Shown here: one piece after another, positions 46,701 through 53,851 of the stretch
How positions within the stretch are numbered: position 1 is the stretch's first letter
Layout: each line of letters starts with the position of its first letter
NCBI GenBank assembly: GCA_036346405.1
Contig: CM070568.1
Span: 7,446,221-7,510,220, forward strand
From: Phyllostachys edulis
Lineage: Eukaryota > Streptophyta > Magnoliopsida > Poales > Poaceae
Length of the DNA: 64,000 nucleotides
Reading direction: 5' to 3'
Program-made: the position numbers and the translations under genes
The notes under the pieces: model-generated
What the model saw: the letters and a program-made list of their open reading frames with translations, nothing else
What the model was told of the DNA's origin: nothing
The model's database searches: none

Positions 46701-48945
46701 TTCTTTCCCATGAACGATGACACCACCTGGTTTTCCCATCTGAAGGAACTCCCAACTGGCACCAAAACAAAGTTCTTTACAAATGAAGGGCAATTCCCCA
46801 ACTCTGCCAAATCACTCCTCCCTTTGTTTCCTTCTCACTGCCCCACTTTGACAAGCAGACAGGAGCATTATTCAATCCATCCATGCCAGTGCCAACTGAC
46901 AAGGACCTGTTCCTTCTATCTCCCCAATCTTAACTAAGGTCATGGCTCGCCTATGCGGCCCATGCCGTTGTCAGCTGTCGCTCGGTCCGGGCCCACCACC
47001 GGACAGTGACGCGCAACCGGCTGTAGTGAGACAGGGAAAGCCATTGCGCGGACAACGTGGGTATTGTCTCTGCACAAGAGCCAAAGAGCCAACCAAACCA
47101 TCCATTCATTCCCTTCCACAAACCAAATGTGTTGTCTGATTTCTGTCATGTTACAGCACCTTGCCTTTGCAATGTTGCTCACTCCTTGCATTGTCCTAGT
47201 TTCCAGGGCTGTTCAATTCATCTTCATCTGTTCTGTCAAACTTAGGATTGTCTCCTTGTCTGTGTGAAATCCTTAATGTCTTGGATGTTGACTAGAAATC
47301 AAAATCTATCGGTCAACAACGTATAAGCGTTGTACAGATAACTTTTTTTATTATTTAATCTATTTTTTTTTTAAAATAACGTCTTCCTAACTTTATTTCC
47401 AATTCTGACTTCGAGTTGTGACGTGGCAAAAGCACGTTGTCACGCTACAGACCTCGGCGTGGCAAACAAGTGCTGTCACGTTACTCTTCTTGGCGTGATA
47501 GGACTTAGCCCAAAACCGGACACATGTTGGCTCGGAAGGCTATCGTGGTTAGTTTGATCACACCGTGGTCGGTGGCGTGACAGCACAGTTTGGACATGGC
47601 GTGACTAAAGGAGACAGAATTGAAAATAAAATTAGGAAGATGTTATCTTTAAAATATTTTTAAGAAATAGATTTAAAAAAAGCTCTCATACATACTAGTT
47701 TACGGGCACCATCCCTACGTGAGGACCTAGTCGCTGTCCGTCTCCAGCAGGGGCAGACCCAGCGCAGGTTACCCAAAATATTTTCACAAATCATCCCTAT
47801 TTGTTCCCAACACTTTCTTTGCCTTAGTTGGTGTTTCTCTCAAACATGAGGTCATCTGTTTGATTCCTCCAACCCTCATAATTTTTTGATTGATTGGTGA
47901 GATCTTCCTTCTTTATCTCTTTTATTTTTTTGAAAACGATACCATATTTCTTTGTTGTTTCCTAGTATTGGAATAACTTATACAATTTTTTGAATAACTT
48001 GTATATTTTATTTTTAAAACAAATATTATGACTGTATTTTTCCACTATATTTAACAAACTTGTTGGGCCAATATTAGTAACCTACTATTGTGTGTTCCCA
48101 CACTTTTCATCTCCTTTATCAATTTTCAAAAATAATATTGCATCTTGCTTTGATATCAATTAATTAACTTGTTGCATACCATCTTTTATATCTAATATTT
48201 CTCTAAATTATTTCAAGAATTGTCTTTATAAAAAAATTTATAATTTGATTTTTTTATATATTAACAATATTACGTTTATTTCAAACATCCACCCTAAAAA
48301 TACCGGTCTACCACTGGTCTCCGGACGGAAAAAAATTCTATGGGACGGGGCCTCTCTCCCTCCCCAGGAGAGGCCCCGCCTCTATCTCCACTCATCTCCC
48401 TCCCCGTGATCCGTGATGTCTCGAAGAGGCGATCATCCACCACTCATCCCTCCCCCCGTTGATCCAACAGCCCCAGGACGGGGCCTCAGATGCCCCTCGT
48501 GAGGCCCTGTCCCAGAGAATTTTTTTCCTCTCCGGACACCGCGTATCATGTCAATTGGATGGTCGAGGGTTGGTTGTCGCGTGGTCCCACGAACGATCCT
48601 GTATAAGTTTACGTCGAGCTCCGACAGATCCGCATTAAGACAGTCTACGTGTCCACCAGGTGGGCATGTGCTTCCATGTGCACGAATCACGATGCATGAG
48701 ATACAATGCAGTGGAGCCAGTTTGAACACAAGGTATTGACGATGCTTGGTTCTCGTTGTTTGCATGCGCAGCAGAGGAACAAGAAGTCCGGCTGGAGCCC
48801 CTTCGCGACCAAACGCCGGCCACCGTCGCCGCCGCCGCCGCAGGAGACTATCTTCGACAACCCTGACGCCGCCGTCGTCGACGAAGCTCTGCGCGCTACC
48901 ATCAACCCCAAGCCCCGGCGAGCGCAAAATGGCAAGCATTATTAG
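31767..48945 (+). CDS. HVA22/TB2-DP1 family protein, six exons over 17 kb
   Basis: Coding exons: 31767-31798, 31914-32012, 41241-41285, 41376-41439, 41533-41739 and 48772-48945. Joined length is 621 nt, 206 residues plus a TAG stop. Every border is GT-AG and the phases fit. The protein opens with MLGELLSKI and a hydrophobic stretch, then GYAMPAFECFKTVE, FWCQYW, ISWMPMYGEIKLAFFVYLWYP and FVRPIVMQYEPNIEQ, the hallmarks of the TB2/DP1/HVA22 domain. The last exon adds a basic, Pro-rich tail (KKSGWSPFATKRRPPSP). Relatives are ER membrane-shaping proteins, some induced by abscisic acid and stress. Introns 2 (9.2 kb) and 5 (7.0 kb) are filled with transposons, yet no exon is damaged. The first-exon start is the first ATG in frame. 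Only the last exon's link across 7 kb is less certain; its phase and similarity to family tails support it. Confidence 0.88.
32013..32860 (+). other. Intron 2 of the HVA22-like gene, part before the inserted elements
   Basis: It begins with GTGAGC after the second exon. AT-rich; no gene or element was recognised. TTCAAATTT (32852-32860) is the left target duplication of the MITE that follows. Confidence 0.6.
33042..33619 (+). repeat. 5' LTR of the intronic copia element
   Basis: TGTTAAGATAATCACG to GCGACAACA, 578 bp. TATA box TATATAAA at 33287-33294. The phosphatase-derived segment (33410-33589) is present but broken by indels. Confidence 0.92.
33410..33589 (+). pseudogene. Decayed copy of the PP2C fragment in the 5' LTR
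   Basis: Matches 38309-38458 base for base over most of its length, but single-base gains and losses break the frame and a short segment (CGTGTGGCGCATC) is repeated. This shows the fragment is a true part of the LTR rather than a chance insertion into one end. Confidence 0.8.
33622..33633 (+). other. Primer-binding site of the intronic copia element
   Basis: TGGTATCAGAGC, two bases after the LTR end; matches the initiator methionine tRNA. Confidence 0.88.
33658..37920 (+). pseudogene. Copia gag-pol, broken by many frameshifts
   Basis: The first ATG after the PBS is at 33658. Order: gag (33658 to about 34500); zinc knuckle CYNCGIYGHFAREC (about 34568-34610); protease DTGASNHM (about 34797); GAG-pre-integrase and integrase (about 35160-35900, with YEAWHKRRPNVRYLRTFGC); reverse transcriptase (WVFKVKKEPEGN, then MDIKSAFLNGE near 36710, YVDDLIITGS near 36970); RNase H (SSCEAEYIAAATAACQGTWL near 37565, HIDTRYHFIRE) ending at TAA 37918-37920. 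Integrase before reverse transcriptase is the copia order. Frame changes near 34270, 35140, 35460, 36810-36900, 37000-37120 and 37400-37500 prevent a single polyprotein. Most breaks look like one-base losses. Confidence 0.88.
37931..38490 (+). repeat. 3' LTR of the intronic copia element
   Basis: 560 bp with the same termini as the 5' LTR. TATA box TATATAAA at 38181-38188. The phosphatase-derived segment here is fully open. Confidence 0.92.
38309..38458 (+). pseudogene. Captured protein phosphatase 2C (PP2C) fragment in copia LTR
   Basis: Fifty codons read GGYVSCGSNGVWRIQGCLAV, then SWAFGDGSLKWWVISEPEIR, then RTKFTAGCEF. This is the PP2C motif region that normally has an LAVSRAFGD-type core; here Arg is Trp. 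The fragment is preceded by CGTTCCAG, which looks like an intron acceptor, so the capture may have started at an intron-exon border at DNA level. It lies downstream of the LTR TATA box, so it would be in the element's RNA at both ends. It is far too short to be a phosphatase. A decayed copy is in the 5' LTR at 33410-33589. Confidence 0.82.
38910..41240 (+). other. Intron 2 of the HVA22-like gene, part after the inserted elements
   Basis: AT-rich intronic DNA up to the acceptor GTCTCCAG at 41240. It includes a 51-bp tandem duplication (from about 39298). No other gene was recognised. Confidence 0.6.
39298..39402. repeat. Tandem duplication of a 51-bp unit in intron 2
   Basis: GATATTCCTTC.TGGAGTCCC starts at 39301 and again at 39352, with one substitution in the first 20 bases and near identity after that. 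Confidence 0.88.
42153..42419. repeat. Foldback MITE nested in the Mutator-type element
   Basis: The two halves are inverted copies: TTTGGCCGAAATGGCACTAT at the left, the same word with one change in complement at the right. Pairing continues through GAAGCGTGATTAG, CAATTGCAAAAAT and a GGGGCGACACGTGGCGG-like centre. It interrupts the left part of the larger element. Confidence 0.8.
42630..42696. repeat. GA microsatellite
   Basis: Imperfect (GA)n tract of about 65 bp inside the Mutator-type element. On the other strand it creates a spurious Ser/Leu-rich frame. Confidence 0.9.
43287..45542 (-). mobile_element. Small LTR element (copy B), one LTR truncated
   Basis: The right LTR is complete (45138-45542, 405 bp, TGTTGGCTCAGC to AGCTAACA), with the PBS next to it on the minus strand (about 45125-45137). 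The left LTR (43287-43521) has only the last 235 bp; its first 170 bp are missing. A purine-rich tract (minus strand, GAGGGAAAT) precedes the left LTR. The LTR start resembles that of copy A (8368-9925), so both belong to one non-autonomous family. The internal 1.6 kb is GC-rich without gag or pol. Confidence 0.8.
45138..45542 (-). repeat. Complete LTR of small LTR element B
   Basis: Its last 235 bp (45308-45542) match 43287-43521 with scattered substitutions and no length change. Confidence 0.85.
46186..47329 (+). other. Intron 5 sequence without recognised elements
   Basis: AT-rich intronic DNA; open frames are short and unconvincing. Confidence 0.5.
47330..47690. repeat. Foldback MITE in intron 5
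   Basis: The left TTTAATCTATTTTTTTTTTA, AACGTCTTCCTAACTTTATT and CAATTCTG pair with the complement of the right end (AAATCTATTTCTTAAAAATA, AACATCTTCCTAATTTTATT, CAATTCTG). The centre contains several GGCGTG.CA words. No clear target duplication was found. Confidence 0.65.
48326..48528. mobile_element. 203-bp hAT-type MITE close to the last HVA22 exon
   Basis: Bounded by a perfect 8-bp duplication TCTCCGGA (48318-48325 and 48529-48536). The terminal inverted repeat pairs GGAAAAAAATTCTATGGGAC with the complement of GTCCCAGAGAATTTTTTTCC. No coding capacity. It ends about 240 bp before the acceptor of exon 6. Confidence 0.83.
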
Positions 48946-49473
48946 AGGAGGGCGATCAACTTTTACACCCATTTTTAGGAGATGATTGTGTACAAAGAAT
49001 GATTCAAAGAAAGGCAAAGTGATTTAGTACATAGAAATATCCAGCAATCCAATGTGAACAGATATGCATGAAGCATGTTGTAGACTGTGGTGATAGAAAT
49101 ATTCTCTCTCTTTTTCCCCATTAATCTATTTTTTTCCCTTCACATGCTTGTTTTCTCACTTCCTTGCCATTATTGATTATTGCATCAATCATCAGCTCAT
49201 GACCACTAAAAAAAGGAAGCCTCAAGCTAGCTAACCAGTTTGATTCTGTTAGTATGAAATTAATCCTTTCTCTTGTTGCTATGATCTCTCTTTGTGCCTA
49301 ATCCTAGCAAATTATTTACACGAATTACAACGCAAACAAAAGCTCGGAAATTCTGAGAAAAAAATCTAATCACACGAAAGCTAGAATAAATCCCGAAAAA
49401 AAGCTAGAAGAAAAGAAATGGAAGAGAAACCAGGTGCAGCCAAGAATCGCACGGTTCCCGCGCGCTGGAGAAA
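48946..49473. other. Intergenic DNA between two convergent host genes
   Basis: AT-rich. It should contain the 3' UTRs of the HVA22-like gene and of the minus-strand gene. No separate feature is visible. Confidence 0.6.
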
Positions 49474-49938
49474 TCACGGCCGGAAGAGCGCTCCGATGAA
49501 GCTGAGGCAGCCGAGCAGGAGGCGGCAGAGCGGGCTGCGCCAGCGCCGGCGTCGGCGTCGGCGGCCGGGATCCTCCCTCGCCGACGGCGTCATCTGCAGG
49601 TAGGCGTACGCGGCGTGCTTCACCAGCGGGTGGCGTATCATGTGTATGTCCCCGCCGCTGCCGCAGGCCGTGGGCGAGCCCGCCGCGTACTCGGGCGAGG
49701 ACAGGATGTCCCGGAGGCTGGTGTACCCGTGCCCGCCGTCGTCGTCGTTGGGGATCTCAATCTCCGGCGGCGCCCACTGGTCCGGCGGCATGGGCGCCGG
49801 CGCCGGCCGCTTCGGCGTGCGCCAGTGCCGCAGCTCGAAGTCCCCGGCCGCGCCGCCATTGGCGAGCGGCGAGCGCAGCCGCCTGCAGTGCCGCGGCGGC
49901 GACGGCGACTCCGGCACCGCAGCCAGCGCCGATGGCAT
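49474..49938 (-). CDS. Single-exon plant protein of unknown function (154 residues)
   Basis: ATG at 49938-49936, no intron. The N-terminal half is Pro/Ala-rich; the middle has GYTSLRDILSSPEYAAGSP, then MIRHPLVKHAAYAYLQM, then an Arg run and a hydrophobic end (LCRLLLGCLSFIGALFRP). The TSLRDIL...LVKHAA.AYLQ pattern is, from memory, shared by small uncharacterised proteins of flowering plants; no biochemical role is known to me. The coding region is very GC-rich, typical of grass single-exon genes. A GA-rich tract (49999-50022) lies in the likely 5' UTR. It converges on the HVA22-like gene, with 528 bp between the stops. The start is the first ATG in frame. Confidence 0.78.
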   Translation of the reverse strand: MPSALAAVPESPSPPRHCRRLRSPLANGGAAGDFELRHWRTPKRPAPAPMPPDQWAPPEIEIPNDDDGGHGYTSLRDILSSPEYAAGSPTACGSGGDIHMIRHPLVKHAAYAYLQMTPSAREDPGRRRRRRRWRSPLCRLLLGCLSFIGALFRP

Positions 49939-50022
49939 AACAGCAGCGATCAAAGAGTGATAAAAATCGAATTAAACAGCTCGAGTGGAGACGACTTGGA
50001 ATGGAGAGAGAGAGAGAGAGAC

Positions 50023-50271
50023 TAGAGAGTGGGAGGAGAATTTCACTATGTAATGTGCATCTAAAAAGTTGAGAAATAGTAGCGCGGAAGCTAACCGGGT
50101 CCATATGTCATCGACCGGAGAAAACATGTTGTTAAGGAAAATTGGAGGTAGAGTAAAGATGGGAAATTTTGGGGAGTAGTGACTGAACCCGAAACGGCTT
50201 GCCGGATCGACTGGGGTGGGCCCGCAGCAATTATTGGTTCCACGTCATCCCGGCCACGGCTAAAAACATTA
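50023..50271 (-). promoter_or_regulatory. Likely promoter region of the 154-residue gene
   Basis: About 250 bp between the GA-rich leader and a MITE. No TATA box is clear on the minus strand. Called from position only. Confidence 0.35.
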
Positions 50272-50638
50272 GCTGTGTTTGGTTGCGTGCATAGGGTTGA
50301 CTCGTATGTATAGATGTAAATTTTTGGATATTTGGTTGTCTGGTTAGGTGTGTCAGTCTTGCTGAGTGGTTACAAGATTCTCTCTCGAGGCAGACCCGAG
50401 GAAAACACTCAATTCGAACTTCCTTCTCACCAGATGGCGCAGCTGTTGCAGTAGCTCGTGAGTCTGTTCACCTTCACCCGCGTCAGATACAGGCAACCAA
50501 ACAATATCTCATCATAGTCTGGCCCAACAAAAATAGGCAACCAAACAACTCATCATTGCATCTACTCAGTCTGGTTAGGTTCAGCCTGGATGACACATAC
50601 AAGCCAGACTGGGGACATACAGGCAACCAAACACACCC
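50272..50638. mobile_element. Tourist-like MITE
   Basis: The left end GCTGTGTTTGGTTGCGTGCA and right end (complement GGGTGTGTTTGGTTGCCTGT) are imperfect inverted repeats of a kind common in grass PIF/Harbinger MITEs. TA is present on both sides; a full TTA duplication is not certain. CAACCAAACAA words recur inside. Confidence 0.6.
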
Positions 50639-50649
50639 TATGTGACTGA

Positions 50650-50960
50650 GGACATCTCCAACAGTGTCATATCAGCTGTCGGTTAGTACTTCTATGTCAG
50701 CAAAATTCTAGGTGGAAGAGAGGAAGGGTAGTCATCTCTTCCGACTTCCTTTTTCAAATAATCATCTCTACACAGGAACCTAGATAAAGCAACTAAAGCA
50801 TGTGAGAGAAGAGTGAAGGAGTGAGAATATTATAAGTTTGGTATGAATGTTAGAGACAACTTGTTAGAGACAACTTATTTGAGGTGTTGTCTCTAAATCT
50901 GTCTTTCGGTGACACGGAATTGATATAGCAAAATTATAGATAGTACTATTGGAGATGCTC
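50650..50960. mobile_element. MITE, relative of the element at 51572-52284
   Basis: The left end GGACATCTCCAACAGTGTCA and right end (complement GAGCATCTCCAATAGTACTA) are inverted. The inside shares CTGTCGGTTAGTACTTCTAT- and GTCTCTAACA-type blocks with the next element in opposite orientation. Target duplication unclear. Confidence 0.65.
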
Positions 50961-51568
50961 TCAGCTGGTTTTTTGGTGTGAGCTGGTTTTCTTCCGCGTA
51001 ATTAAAGAGTCTAGGTTCCCTCGGAACTGTATGAATTTCACATGAGTTTCATATAAGTTTCCCATATTTTAAACAGGTTCTTAGAACTTCGCAGCATCTA
51101 TAAGATAACGATGTTGATGTTATTAACATAACTTTAAAACGTAGAGAAAATTTTACATGGTTTCTTAACTTTAGTTAATGTCGTCAGTAGGATCGCCAAC
51201 CATACATACAAGGGAAATATATATATGAACGTTCAGAAGTGCCAAATTTTTAAATAAAAAGGAACACACGGAAAATAGTGAAAGATATGGTCAAGTTTAC
51301 TCTTTTGTATCGCGAGGGGAAATCCTTCCGTACAAAGTATTCCAAATAGGGCGCAGAACGAAATAAAAATCAATTCTCAAGAAATCAAATGGCATGATTA
51401 GCTATAGTGGCTACCCACCAAGCGGACGAAGGCAATGAGAAATTGTGGGAACGGATAAATAGAATATATGACATAAGCGATGTTGTCGATTAAGATAACT
51501 GAATTAGTATTGGTCAAACGACCACGTAATTTTTCATATATGATGTTGTCTTTTTCCTAGATGAATTA
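50961..51568. other. Unassigned AT-rich spacer
   Basis: No element ends or coding sequence recognised. Confidence 0.5.
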
Positions 51569-51571
51569 TTA

Positions 51572-52284
51572 GGGCATATTCAATAGTATGTCTTTTAGAT
51601 TGTCTATAACACCTTTACCTGAGCTAAATACAACACTAGAGACAACTCCTTTGATATATTCTCTAACATACTCCACAATATTATTTTGCAATCATTTTTT
51701 TTTAATAAACTCCCTCCCCGACCGACACCCTCTGTTTCACATCCCTCACCGACACCCTTTCCTCTGTTTCACATCTCACCGACACCCTTTCTCTCCCTCA
51801 CACTCGGTAGACACCACCACCATCTCTCCTCCATTGGCGCCCAACCGCTGCCCTCTCCCCCACTGACGCCCCAAACAGTCTCTGCCGCCAGACTCCGAGG
51901 CCGCCACCACCGAAGCTTCTGGATCCGGCCAGATCCAGCCCACCGGCACCCAGATCCAGCCCGTCGACGCCGTTTTGGTAGTCGGATCTACCTCGCTGCA
52001 GTCGGCACGCCGGGAGATTGACGTCATCGCGGTTGATGTCGTCGCCGGGTGTAGAGGTCGTCGTCCCGTCCTCAGCTTGCGTCTTCACTCCAGTAGCCCC
52101 ATAAACCGCATGGGGAGTGGAAGACGTCGCTCCATCAGCGTTTTCGCTTGTCCCTTTGGTCTTGGTTCGTGTGTAGCGCTCATCGCGTGAGGAGACGACG
52201 ACTTCCCTTCTCTCTCTTCCGCCTAGGACTTTGCTGACATGGAAGAGCTAACCGACGGCTAACAAGGCACTATTGAGGATGCCC
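51572..52284. mobile_element. PIF/Harbinger-type MITE with GC-rich insert
   Basis: Terminal inverted repeat GGGCATATTCAATAGT against complement GGGCATCCTCAATAGT. Flanked by TTA on both sides (51569-51571 and 52285-52287), as for Tourist elements. The middle (about 51790-52190) is GC-rich and reads open on both strands without a recognised domain; it is absent from the relative at 50650-50960, so it may be acquired. Confidence 0.7.
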
Positions 52285-52287
52285 TTA

Positions 52288-52797
52288 AGATAACAGTAAG
52301 AAGCATGTAGCTATTGAAGAATGTAGTAGTCGTAGGAACCAATCAACTAATCATCAAGTAAAAGACAATCAACAGAGAGACAATAGATGGAGACACAATA
52401 TAGGGAACCTCTTCATTAATTGATCAATCTCTTTTCTGAGTACAATGAGATCCTATTTAAAGACTAAAACACACCGGGGTAGTTTCGGTATTATGCCCAT
52501 CAACCCATAATCTAGGGTTTCTTAACACTCCCTCTTGGACGAATACCGTGTCATGCACATGTCTCATTAAAAGCTCCTCCAAAAAACCCAGCGGAAAAAA
52601 AGGGATCGGAGAAAAGAGTAAATTGCATTCGCAAGTTGCATTGCATTGTTGCCTCGTTAAAAACCTTTATGTGAGAAATCTTTAGGAAAAACTCACTAAG
52701 GGAAAAAGAGTGCAACATCTCTACCTTCTAGGTTAATCTTCAGGATTAAGGTAAAACTTCAGGACTTTAAGTGGATTATGATTCAGGGGATTCTCCC
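52288..52797 (-). repeat. 3' LTR remnant of a copia element
   Basis: On the minus strand a polypurine tract (AAGGGGGAGAATCCCC, about 52784-52800) is followed by LTR-like DNA containing a TATA-like TTTAAATAGGATC near 52455. The outer end was not defined exactly because a MITE adjoins it. Confidence 0.6.
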
Positions 52798-52847
52798 CCT
52801 TATTCTTGCAACTCTCCAAGCCGCTTCATCCCAATACCACGAACGCA

Positions 52848-53294
52848 TCATTGGGAACTGGACGTAGGCAAAGACTTAGTGAATAAATCAGTAAGATTTT
52901 GACAAGATCTAGTTTGCATGATCTTCACCTCATCGTTCTTCTGGAGTTCATGGGGATGGAAACATTTAGAAGCAATATGCTTTGTGATATTACTTTTAAC
53001 ATAACTCATTTGCATTTGTGCAACACAAGCAGCATTATCTTCATAGATAATTGTGGGGGTATCGACGGTGTTGATGCCACATGATTTTTGGATATGGCTG
53101 ATCACACGTCTGAGCCAAATACATTCATGTGGGGCTTCATATAGGGCAATAATTTCTGAGTGGTTGGTAAAAGTAGCTACCATGGTCTGCTTAAGATGAC
53201 CGCCAAGAGATGGCTGCACCACCACAAAGTAATATAAAGCCATTATGAGATTTTGCACTATAGGGATTTGATAGACATCTTCAGGATTTAGCAA
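52848..53294 (-). pseudogene. Copia RNase H fragment (C-terminal end of pol)
   Basis: Motifs in order: LKQTMVATFTNHSEIIALYE, APHECIWLRRVISHIQKSCG, IYEDNAACVAQMQ, SNITKHIASKCFHPHELQKN and NLTDLFTKSLPTS. This is the end of copia pol. Upstream pol is not recognisable, and by 53851 it is interrupted by the gypsy element. It is unrelated in detail to the copia at 33042-38490. Confidence 0.82.
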
Positions 53295-53851
53295 TGATCA
53301 TCAGGATCTATGTGTGATCTTCATGATCTTTGCATTGTCGACCAACTGGATCTAAAATATTAAGTAGTAAAAACCTTCAAGGTGAATTTAAGCAGTAATC
53401 ATCATATCAACACCGTCTAGGCTTGACTGAGATTTTCAAAATCTCAAGTATGATGGACAATGTTTAGCAAATGCTCCCCTGAGGACAACTTCTGTTGAAG
53501 TCTTCTTGTTCTAATGCCTTTCGTACATTTTTTGAAAAAGAATATAGGCAAGTATATTGTGATCAAATCAACTGGATTACCACAATGCAGAGTCTTACAT
53601 ACAGATATCTTATTACTCATCTGAAGTTTTTAGGATAAACACTATTCGAGAGTAACATGCTTAACTTATCAAATACCACTATCTGATTGTGCAACACCAG
53701 TAGATTATCCTTGCAGAAGATATGGGGTAATACTAGTTGCAAATTCGTATGCCTTCTAGATGCGATTTATCAAAACCTTTCAGGGTCTTAATTTTTGTAA
53801 ATATCTTTGGGTGGTTAAAGTTACAATAGATAGTCTATTCTGTATAACTAT
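53295..53851. other. Decayed sequence upstream of the copia RNase H fragment
   Basis: Possibly older pol sequence, but no motif could be read. ACTAT at 53847-53851 is the likely left target duplication of the gypsy element. Confidence 0.4.

Noticed and set aside
41740..48771. Possible extra HVA22 exons inside intron 5
   Set aside because: Phases of exons 5 and 6 fit directly and no family-like peptide was seen between them, although a small exon cannot be excluded without cDNA.
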